From NCBI GenBank assembly GCA_946811695.1, contig OX328124.1:33812203-33876202 (forward strand): DNA of 64,000 nt, in the 5' to 3' direction. The notes below the pieces were generated by a model. It saw nothing but the letters and a program-made list of their open reading frames with translations, ran no database searches and was not told the DNA's origin. The first letter of the stretch is position 1. Each line of letters opens with the position of its first letter. The DNA comes from Gonocerus acuteangulatus. Its lineage: Eukaryota > Arthropoda > Insecta > Hemiptera > Coreidae. Positions 56,206 through 64,000 of this stretch are shown here, piece by piece. The position numbers and the translations under genes are program-made.

Positions 56206-56695
56206 TTCCGGCTATCGACGTCATAATAAATCTTTCATTATTCAATAAAATATGATTGATCTGATTGATTATTTGAATAATTTGTAAATAAAATATAAAT
56301 TTCATTCATAGAATAATGAATAATGAATAAAAGTAATTATTCTTCAATCGTCAATTAATTCATTATTCTAAATAATTTTTGCCCAACACTGCCTACTACA
56401 AGCATCTATTCTACAGCACATTTAAAGTATAATTAAGTATAAGTAGTAACAAATATTGAGCCATTTTGTAAGTAAGAATAATTTTAATCCATAAAATATG
56501 ATACCATTAACTCTTGATTGGCATGGCATGGGTTACGACATTAAAACGTTGCTTACGACTTAAATAATTAAGTCCTCTTTATATGACTCCCAGTTATACT
56601 TGAAATTGGCTGAAAATGTATGCATGAAGAAGGACAATAAGGTCCGAAACGTCGTAATAATAATATTTATTAAAAGTTGGAAGGTTCTACTCATC
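55888..56695. mobile_element. Inverted end pair with hammerhead-like motifs, split by a hAT MITE
   Basis: AGAACCTTCTACATTTTTAT, then CGTTTCGGACCTTAGTGTCC at the left is the inverse of GGACAATAAGGTCCGAAACG, then TTGGAAGGTTCTAC at the right (56631-56690). The right motif has TGAAGA, stem II GGAC/GTCC, GAAA and CGTCG (56624-56653), as in Penelope-type hammerheads but with C before TGAAGA replaced by A. A MITE (55956-56391) sits beside the left motif. Confidence 0.6.
55956..56391. mobile_element. hAT-like MITE, copy 2
   Basis: TIRs CAGTGTTGGGCATTATTC / ...GCCCAACACTG; TSDs CCTACTGC (55948-55955) and CCTACTAC (56392-56399). It shares GAATGATCATTC and TTTAGTGAATGATGAATAA with 45692-46063 and carries (TA)n at 56144-56200. 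The 61-codon minus frame at 56120-56305 is a microsatellite product. Confidence 0.9.
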
Positions 56696-57153
56696 TTATT
56701 TAAATTCTAATAGTCTTAATCACAAAATATTTAATGATCCATCAGATAATAACTCCGAAAATCAGATTGTAATGTCATTGAAGGATGTATGGAAGACATT
56801 TAAAATAAAAGAAGTTTTTTTTTTTAATAATCCGACATTGATTTTAATTATAATCTTCGCTATTTAGCCAATTTTATATCGCACAAAGCCAAGTTTTTTC
56901 TAATAATTAAATTACTATCTGATGTAGACGGCGTATATTCATTAAACCTTTACAGATTCCATCGGAGAAAAAAAAATGGTTGGAGGTTGAACGGAATGAA
57001 AATACTTCTAAAATATATGTTTAGCGAAAATTTACTATCGGAAAGAGATAAATTCTTCTTCTGGCTCGGCTCTTGGTAAACCAGATATTCGATTAATTCC
57101 TAGCTAAAAGTAAAAAATAGAAAAGAAGTAGAATATTTTGAAAATAATTCTGA

Positions 57154-57157
<4 letters not shown>

Positions 57158-57230
<73 letters not shown>
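57158..57230. repeat. (CA)n(TA)n microsatellite adjoining the next element
   Basis: Ten CA units followed by about 26 TA units, ending exactly where ACAGGGTGTCCC begins. Confidence 0.97.
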
Positions 57231-57233
<3 letters not shown>

Positions 57234-57715
57234 GGTGTCCCACATTGAGATGTCATAACTTTAGGGGTTTATTCTGCATATCATATGTAGTTCAAGGGCG
57301 CAAAAATGAGCGTTCTGTCTGAAAATGTACCAGAGCTACTCAAACTTTTGTCTATTTTAAAAACTAGTGTTTTTTTAAAAGAAAAACTGAGTTTTCGGGA
57401 TATGTGATCTATGTATCGTAAATAACGAACACATTTTTAGAATCTACATTAAATTTCCAATAAGAAACACCTGTTATTGAAATATTACCATGTAAATTAA
57501 GAGCCATATAGGTGAAAATGTTTAATATTAGTTTTTTATCAAATTATTCAATATTTTTTTAATCATCTATTTTTAGACTTAGAGGTTTGCCTCAGCTTCA
57601 AAAAGTTGCATTATTTAATAAGCTTCAAAGTGGTACCTCGTAGTTCTAGAAAAAAATCTATTTTAGTCTTATTTCTAAGTCAAAACCAATAAATGTGCTT
57701 TAGTGTGAAGGAGTC
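57231..57715 (+). mobile_element. Repeat with ACAGGGTGTCCC end (uninterrupted copy)
   Basis: Collinear with the minus-strand copy at 24355-24946. At 57320-57345 (GTACCAGAGCTACTC) it shows the site that is filled by a SINE tail in the other copy. The right end is not defined. Non-coding. Confidence 0.7.
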
Positions 57716-57875
57716 ATTCTGAACAAATTCTTCAAATTTATGAATATATTTATGTAGGTAAATTATCGAAAATGTTTTATTTGTTTATTTTTTGTTTTTA
57801 TAATAAAGGCTATTTCATTTCAAATATACATTTATCGTTGCATAAACATATATATGTTGCCATTCAAGCATTTCT

Positions 57876-57879
<4 letters not shown>

Positions 57880-57924
<45 letters not shown>

Positions 57925-57926
57925 TT

Positions 57927-57966
<40 letters not shown>

Positions 57967-58001
57967 ATTATATATTTATATATATATATATATATATATA
58001 A
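57880..58001. repeat. (TA)n microsatellite with interruptions
   Basis: About 120 bp of TA with CATATATTTA-type breaks; the 57772-58005 frame largely derives from it. Confidence 0.95.
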
Positions 58002-58306
58002 TTAAGAAAAGATTTTTTTTTTTTTTTTGCAACATAACTCGGTTTAAATTAAAATAATAAAAGAAAGGTCCAGCTCTTTAATCAGCATAATTACTCTATT
58101 AGGATAGGGAAAAAAATGAATGACTAAAATACAATTTTTCTTCTTGAGTGTCTATTTTTTTTTTTTTTTTTTTGTTTCGTAGCAAAGCTTCCTAAAGCTC
58201 CTAAATGCGTTTAGATGCATCCTGAGAGTTAGTGAAATCGCCATAAAAGCTTCTGACAACTTAATAATGTATTTGTTTTTCTCTTTTAATAATGCAGATT
58301 TTTCGA

Positions 58307-58480
58307 GGCCAGGTGGCCGTGAGTGTTAAGGCGTCCGCACTTAACACTCCGTGCCAAAGGTCGTGGGTTCGATTCCCACTATGGGGAGGTGGCTTTTCTT
58401 TAGAAGAAAGAAAAGGTATCAGCCCTATCCTTTGCTAGAAGAGGGTCGTAAACTATAGAGAGCCCGCCCCAAAATTCTCA
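58307..58480 (+). mobile_element. tRNA-derived SINE, class II (Leu/Ser-like) head
   Basis: GGCCAGGTGGCCGTGAGTG then TTAAGGCG (box A of Leu/Ser type), then GGTCGTGGGTTCGATTCCCAC (box B) 40 nt later. The body has an internal TTTCTTTAGAAGAAAGAAA palindrome and GAGGGTCGTAAACTATAGAG then AGCCCGCCCC, echoing the body of the 5S-SINEs. The 3' end and TSD were not found. Not a functional tRNA gene: the head continues into the body without a terminator and the acceptor stem does not close. Confidence 0.7.
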
Positions 58481-58613
58481 TTTAATAACAATGGAAAAAA
58501 TATAAATAATTCAAATTTATTTGGGTTACCCAAAGCTCATCATCCTTTTATAGTATCAATGCGCGTGTTGTGGAGTGCAATCGCTGATGGCCAGAAGATG
58601 AAAAATCTAATAT

Positions 58614-59775
58614 CGAAAAATGGGGTCACATTGGTACACTGTTGTCAAATTGGTACAAGTTTATCCTGCTTATATGTGCTTATATTTGCCTGAGAGCGAT
58701 CAGACAAATACATACCTATATATTTGTCTGAGAGCGATCAGACAAATACATACCTATATATTTTCCTGAGAGCGATCAGACAAATACATACCTATATATT
58801 TGTCTGAGAGCGATCAGACAAATACATACCTATATATTTGTCTGAGAGCGATCAGACAAATACATACCTATATATTTGTCTGAGAGCGATCAGACAAATA
58901 CATACCTATATATTTGTCTGAGAGCGATCAGACAAATACATACCTATATATTTGCCTGAGAGCGATCAGACAAATACATACCTATATATTTGCCTGAGAG
59001 CGATCAGACAAATACATACCTATATATTTGTCTGAGAGCGATCAGACAAATACATACCTATATATTTGTCTGAGAGCGATCAGACAAATACATACCTATA
59101 TATTTGTCTGAGAGCGATCAGACAAATACATACCTATATATTTGCCTGAGAGCGATCAGACAAATACATACCTATATATTTGTCTGAGAGCGATCAGACA
59201 AATACATACCTATATATTTGCCTGAGAGCGATCAGACAAATACATACCTATATATTTGTCTGAGAGCGATCAGACAAATACATACCTATATATTTGTCTG
59301 AGAGCGATCAGACAAATACATACCTATATATTTGTCTGAGAGCGATCACATACCTATATATTTGTCTGAGAGCGATCAGACAAATACATACCTATATATT
59401 TGTCTGAGAGCGATCAGACAAATACATACCTATATATTTGTCTGAGAGCGATCAGACAAATACATACCTATATATTTGTCTGAGAGCGATCACATACCTA
59501 TATATTTGTCTGAGAGCGATCACATACCTATATATTTGTCTGAGAGCGATCAGACAAATACATACCTATATATTTGTCTGAGAGCGATCAGACAAATACA
59601 TACCTATATATTTGTCTGAGAGCGATCACATACCTATATATTTGTCTGAGAGCGATCAGACAAATACATACCTATATATTTGTCTATTCACAGTCTTTTG
59701 GCAAAGTTTGGCACTTTGGTATCAGTTAAATGAAAATATCCTAGCAGTATAGGTTTGGACAAAAATACATAGGGT
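58614..59775. mobile_element. MITE with internally expanded 38-bp hairpin array
   Basis: Left flank AAATGGGGTCACATTGG, TTGGTACAAGTTTATCCTGC and right flank AAATATCCTAGCAGTATAGG correspond to the MITE at 22212-22428; TTGGCAAAGTTTGG, TTTGGTATCAGTTAAA match 2219-2260 inversely. Between them lies the array at 58686-59690. The outer right inverted repeat is diverged. Confidence 0.75.
58686..59690. repeat. 38-bp hairpin minisatellite, ~26 units
   Basis: Unit ATTTGTCTGAGAGCGATCAG then ACAAATACATACCTATAT. ATTTGTCTGA and TCAGACAAAT are perfect inverse repeats around GAGCGA. Some units read TTTGCCTG, and at least four (near 59345, 59495, 59520 and 59625) lack the eight bases GACAAATA and so have lost one hairpin arm. 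Equal 38-bp periodicity and no variable spacers distinguish it from a CRISPR array. Confidence 0.99.
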
Positions 59776-59877
59776 ACATTTAATTACTTCTGCCATAATT
59801 AGTAATTATCATCATATAATGTAAAGCAATATTACAAAACAGTACAAAAATTAAATGAGATACGTAGACCACTACTT

Positions 59878-60003
59878 TTAGCACTTTCCTCCGAAGGAAA
59901 GTAGCTATTGAGGTTGGACTCATAACGGAATTTTTGAAAAATTTCTTCAAATCTTTATCGATCCTACCTAGTAGACACCGAAAATGACCCCCGTTAAAAT
60001 TTA

Positions 60004-60068
<65 letters not shown>

Positions 60069-60969
60069 GTTAACACGATAGCGGCCAGAGTTTTTGTTTT
60101 TTCGTCACGAAACTTGGTATATAGCATTCAATTAGCAAACGATTGAACGAGTTCGTTAACCACTAAAGTCGGTCCACCGGAAGGGGGGGGGGGGTTTACC
60201 CCGAACCCAAAACACTTATTTGACTATGTCAGCCGTAATATTTGTTATATTTCAACGAAACTTGGTATTCGTAGTGGTAATATAGAGAGAAAAGTGAGAT
60301 ATAAAAATGAACTAAATCGGTTCATTAGAAGGGGGGGTTTACTCCGGACCCACAATACCAATTCGCCACTACCAGCCGTGATTTTTGGTATATATCGACG
60401 AAACTCGGTATTCGTAGTGCTAATCTACAGGTAAATATGTGTTGTAAAAATAAACTAAATCGGTTCATTAGAAGGGGGGGTTTACTCCGGACCCAAATTC
60501 CTAATATACTCATACCGGTCGTAATTTCTGCTGTATTGTAACAAAACGCGGTATACGTCGTGGGTAACTCATGAGAAAGAAGTGTTGTAAAAATGAGCTG
60601 AATCGGTCAATCGGAAAGCGGGGGTTTAATTTGTAATATATTTGAATAGAAAAGCCGGCAGACGTAGGTTCACAAAGCCGCCGCAAGGAGCGCTTTCTAC
60701 CACTAGAGTGACTGTATCCTGTTCCTGCGTTAGATCAAAATAGAATAATATGAGGATTTTTGTATTTATTACGTAGTGTAGTATGTACCATGTGTAAAAA
60801 TAACTCTGGAAGCAAATTAATAATTGATCAGTTACTCATTACAAAATGACAACTATTCATGTTTTTATTTTATTTATGTAGGATATTTTAAGCAAATTGT
60901 TCTGGAAAGCAGTCTACACTACCCAAATTCTGAGGAAAGTGCTTAGTTATGCAGCTCCTGCGTGACGGA
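59878..60969 (-). mobile_element. Helitron-like family B, complete copy (minus strand)
   Basis: On the minus strand TCCGTCACGCAGGAGCTGC, then ~144-bp units with C-runs, then a microsatellite in which (CT)n (60005-60033) replaces part of (TA)n, and the end GGAGGAAAGTGCTAA (59878-59881 on plus as TTAG). About 90% identical to 2886-4142 by eye. Frames at 59780-60127 and 60325-60513 are equivalents of those in the other copy and encode no known protein. Confidence 0.68.
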
Positions 60970-61525
60970 CTTTTTAAAACATGAAATAAATTTGTTCTTA
61001 TGAACAGGACACATAGCCGTGAATTTATAGTTGTAGAAAATTAATCCAAACTGCCAATTCTGTAATTGGAAATATCAGCTGTCTGGTCACGGAAGGTAAT
61101 AAGTCGTTTTAGTATGGAATAATTAGTTAAGATCTCGATAACAGGTAGATTAATGTTCTGTGCTTCTTTCTCATCTTAAGTAAGTTTATTAGTCTCAAGA
61201 ATCGGGAGATCGACAGTGATCATGATATTACCTAAAGATTTGCGAAATCAGCACAAAAACGTTTCTGGTAGTGAGGACTGAAGCATCTCTCACAAAACGC
61301 TTGAAAACTTTGTAATATTTTTTTTTTCTCTTTTGTTAACGCGGTTTATTATCTTTCTCTAATGATTATCACCCTTCAATAGGAGCAATGAAGATATTGC
61401 GGGGTCCAGCTGTCAGTAGATCGAGAGTGAATGACAAGAATATAAACTGTCAATTCAACACTTATAACTTAATGCGGACTAGGAGAAAACTTTGACATGC
61501 CCCACTACTTGACTCACTTACTCAG
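60970..61525. other. No recognised feature
   Basis: Mixed-composition DNA without long frames; it precedes the exon-like island. Confidence 0.4.
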
Positions 61526-61637
61526 AAACGGGAGCCAATCTATAGGAAATAATAAAACTGGATTTCATATAGTCCAAGAGCCTGGTAACGCACGTTTCAT
61601 GAAGTGTTTTATGCACCTACATAGGGTAGATAAGGAG
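61526..61637 (+). other. Candidate internal exon (112 nt)
   Basis: A pyrimidine-leaning acceptor (ACTTGACTCACTTACTCAG) precedes it and an optimal donor (GAG then GTAAGTATG) ends it at 61637/61638. One frame is open throughout and reads TGFHIVQEPGNARFMKC then MHLHRVDKE. No similarity recognised. Short exons with good splice sites occur by chance, so this is tentative. Confidence 0.25.
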
Positions 61638-62165
61638 GTAAGTATGTGTTGGCTAGACTTACCTTGGGACACCAAGTACTGGGCATAGGGGAAAGGTGCA
61701 AAACAATGTGGTTGGCCCAAGAAAAGTGTTTTATTCAGGTGCCAATAATCATCAATGTAAAATTAAGACAATTATACAATAAATAAGGCAGACACTTTTA
61801 AGAGGTTTAACTTGTAAAAAAAATAAAAAAAAATACGAAAAATAATTTTTTTTTAATATTAAATGAAGTTATTTATTTACGCTGCGATTTTAACAGCGTC
61901 TTCAATAAACATAATTAAAAATAATTACAAAAGGGCACACTAATTTTGTGGGGTTTAATTAACAGCAAACATGAAAATAAATGTTGTCTATAATAGACTG
62001 AAAATATACAGCCTTTTTTCATCTTTATGTTATCCTGTCTATTAAAACTAGATTGATTTGATTAAATATTTTGTTTCAAATAATTCATTCCTTTACATTA
62101 TTACTTGAATGCATTTTCAATTGCACATATATACATAGATAACAATGACCAAGTTATTGAACTGC

Positions 62166-62168
<3 letters not shown>
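61638..62168. other. No recognised feature
   Basis: AT-rich DNA with poly-A/T patches. Confidence 0.4.
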
Positions 62169-62200
<32 letters not shown>

Positions 62201-62241
62201 TATATATATATATATATATATATGTGTATGTATATATATAA
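62169..62241. repeat. Poly-A plus (TA)n tract
   Basis: About 28 A's, then GTATATATA... for 40 bp. Confidence 0.95.
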
Positions 62242-62567
62242 CGGCGGTTATTCAATTTTGTGCAGTGTGCGGTGTCCACAACCATTCAATATTTTGTACA
62301 AACAATAAGCTCAATATTTGTGCTTAAAATTTTGAGCAACATTTTCGCCAGTGTGAAGGCCCCTTTAAGCAAATCCGATTAAATCTTTTACTTAAGTATT
62401 CGTTATTTATATATGCCATAACCCCTGTAAATTATTTTTTAAGAAGGATTGGCACTTCAGCACTTGACGAAGGAAGGGATCTCTATTGAGATTGCATTAA
62501 CGACAGAAATGCATTTTTACTAATTTCTTCAAAATCTCATTGAGTGAGCATCAAAATTTAAAAAAAA

Positions 62568-62640
62568 GTCCACCACGCGGGAGGTGCACAACTAAACACG
62601 GCCTTCAGAAAATTGGGCAGTTCAACTTTTCTGTGTAGTG
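62568..62640 (+). mobile_element. Helitron-like family B-type 5' end (solo, diverged)
   Basis: AAAAAAGTCCACCACGCGGG, AGGTGCACAACTAAACACG, CCTTCAGAAAATTGGGCAG follow the order of 2881-2935 (AGTCCGTCACGCAGG, GCTGCATAACTAAGCAC, CCTCAGAATTTGGGTAG). No 3' end was found nearby. Confidence 0.55.
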
Positions 62641-62938
62641 TATTTATTTTACTTAGCTACTATGTACGGATTTTGTATGACTTCCCGTTAGATAAGGGCC
62701 TCAATCTCTCGCTCCCTGCTTCTACGCTATTTATTAAGTAACAATAACATTTTCAATAAACATAATTATTACTACTTGGTTTAATCAAATTGTAGAATTA
62801 ATATCTACCTCTGAAACAGCTTTGAAGCGATAATTTGAATGAATATCCTAAATGGTGAAACCTACCAACATAAGCCGACAAATTGCAATAGATCTGACAG
62901 ATAATTCAATTACCAAAACTAATTTGAACCTCCCAAGT

Positions 62939-63160
62939 TTACTCATGCAAACCTCTGCAGTTCTCTGTGACCAGGAACAATGTACCTTGTAAACGCCAGA
63001 GTCCTGTAGACTTGTTCCCAAGTTCCGTCTGATTACTGGGATTCGTATTGTTCCAGCATTTATTGTTCGCTTTGGATACCACGAATCCTGACGGCAATTG
63101 ACGTAAGACTTGGCCAAGAATGCGGAATTTGAAATCTAAGTCGTAAAAGTAACATGTGCC
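62939..63160 (-). other. Candidate exon (73 codons then stop), unidentified protein
   Basis: On the minus strand a good acceptor (TATTTCTTCTTAG) is followed by a frame open from the first exon base to TAA; the codon before the exon in this frame is TAG, within the acceptor itself. It reads YFYDLDFKFRILGQVLRQLP, GFVVSKANNKCWNNT, TGLWRLQGTLFLVTENCRG. GTAAAC near the stop could instead be a donor. Composition is protein-like and GC is above the surroundings. A second minus frame (62848-63117) is also open, which weakens frame choice. No family recognised. Confidence 0.4.
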
Positions 63161-63639
63161 CTAAGAAGAAATACTTACAATGTTTAATATATTTTGAAGA
63201 GAAAATCAATTCATCATAAAAAGGCATTGTCGATTGTAAACACAATAGATATGAGGTAGAGACTAAAATGTATGTAAATATTTAGATGTAAATGTAACCC
63301 TCTGCAAAATATTTACAATGGAGTGCGCTTCAAGAAATGCACGAATTTAAAACTACACGGCGCACAGTCTTGCTTTTTTTCAGGGTTTTCTTAATATAAA
63401 ACTCGTTTATCTTCCAAAATAATTATTCTATCTAATCAGTAGTGATCTCATTCGACTCAGCACAAAAAAATACTTCAAAATTGATACCAAAATCAGAACT
63501 ATTCAAGTATAGAACCACTGTGTGGTATCAGGTTTTTTGGTAAATAAATCTAACAATTACTAATAATATTCGCGTTTATTATAATTATACTTAATTCATT
63601 TATTAATGATATTTTCTAAAATATAGTTTCCCTTTTGTT
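63161..63639. other. No recognised feature
   Basis: AT-rich DNA. Confidence 0.4.
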
Positions 63640-63843
63640 TTAAAATATTCATTTTGTGCTTTGACATTGTCAATTAAGTAACAACAGACGTTAAAATATT
63701 CATTTTGTGCTTTGACATTGTCAATTAAGTAACAACAGACGTTAAAATATTCATTTTGTGCTTTGACATTGTCAATTAAGTAACAACAGACGTTAAAATA
63801 TTCATTTTGTGCTTTGACATTGTCAATTAAGTAACAACAGACG
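63640..63843. repeat. 51-bp tandem array, 4 identical copies
   Basis: TTAAAATATTCATTTTGTGC starts at 63640, 63691, 63742 and 63793, each followed by TTTGACATTGTCAATTAAG and TAACAACAGACG. GACATTGTC and TTGACATTGTCAA are palindromic. Identity of the units indicates recent expansion. Confidence 0.98.
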
Positions 63844-64000
63844 TTTTTTCGTTAAGTAGTTACATCAAATTGTAGAACATTTCCGCTATTTAGAACTAAA
63901 GGAAAAAACAAATTCACAAAAAAAAGGTCGCATTGACTTGAAATAAGGAACAATTTTTTTAAATTGTTTGTAATATTTTTCGCCAAGTTGACTTTAAAAA
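63844..64000. other. No recognised feature
   Basis: AT-rich end of window. Confidence 0.4.

Noticed and set aside
58307..58380. Functional tRNA-Leu/Ser gene
   Set aside because: Boxes A and B are good, but the acceptor stem does not close, and the sequence continues into a SINE body shared in part with other SINEs.
58686..59690. CRISPR-like regular array
   Set aside because: There are no unique spacers: the whole 38-bp unit repeats, units differ by single bases or one 8-bp deletion, and the context is a eukaryotic MITE.
62848..63117. Penelope GIY-YIG start (SGVYKVHC) in a minus frame
   Set aside because: SGVYK.hC looks like the start of such domains, but nothing after it fits, and the overlapping frame of 62939-63160 looks more protein-like and begins at a splice acceptor.

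Overview
This is an AT-rich eukaryotic window, most likely from an animal and probably an arthropod. I infer this from 5S-rRNA-derived and tRNA-derived SINEs, decayed non-LTR (Jockey/I/CR1-type) and Penelope-like coding remnants, hAT-type MITEs, Helitron-like elements, long foldback elements and many (TA)n, (CA)n and (CT)n tracts. I see no prokaryotic gene organisation and no intact protein-coding gene. Most start-to-stop ORFs are products of tandem repeats or microsatellites. A few exon-like or decayed coding islands exist (10.9-11.35, 25.87-26.2, 61.5 and 62.9-63.2 kb), and I cannot identify their proteins.

Layout. 0-5 kb: Helitron-like family B (3' end at 1-263, full copy 2886-4142), a 54-bp array, a tRNA-SINE with target-site duplication (TSD), and a hammerhead-like motif. 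5-9 kb: a decayed LINE ORF2, a second tRNA-SINE, a 1.2-kb foldback, and a Penelope-like endonuclease tail followed by a self-complementary RNA-like element and a hammerhead-like motif. 9-17 kb: mostly unrecognised DNA, a foldback with a 44-bp array at its centre, 5S-SINEs, a Helentron-like element (TC...CTAG), and a second LINE remnant. 18.5-38.3 kb: a dense block of Helitron-like family A. It has two inverted 3.2-3.5 kb copies carrying the same MITE at the same site, a 5'-truncated copy without that MITE, and an exact tandem of two ~852-bp units, each ending in a hairpin plus CTAA. 39-50 kb: short tandem arrays, a 5S-SINE with a perfect 12-bp TSD, a 1.5-kb foldback inserted in a Helitron-like microsatellite, a 15-copy 83-bp satellite, and rearranged transposase fragments. 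52-60 kb: three striking arrays: 42-bp units with open frames, 105-bp units each holding a perfect 18-bp-stem hairpin, and 38-bp hairpin units. The 38-bp array lies inside a MITE that has a low-copy relative at 22.2 kb. 59.9-61 kb: an inverted second copy of family B. 61-64 kb: exon-like islands and a 51-bp array.

The elements interact by nesting and by sharing ends. SINEs with unrelated heads (5S and tRNA) share one 3' tail. Helitron-like families pair a family-specific 5' subterminal motif with its inverse at the 3' hairpin. Several minisatellites look like expansions of a hairpin or unit present once in other copies. The best leads are the Helitron-like end architecture, the Penelope/hammerhead-like ends with a self-complementary RNA element, and hairpin units expanding within MITEs. 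All identifications rest on reading the sequence; no database search was run.
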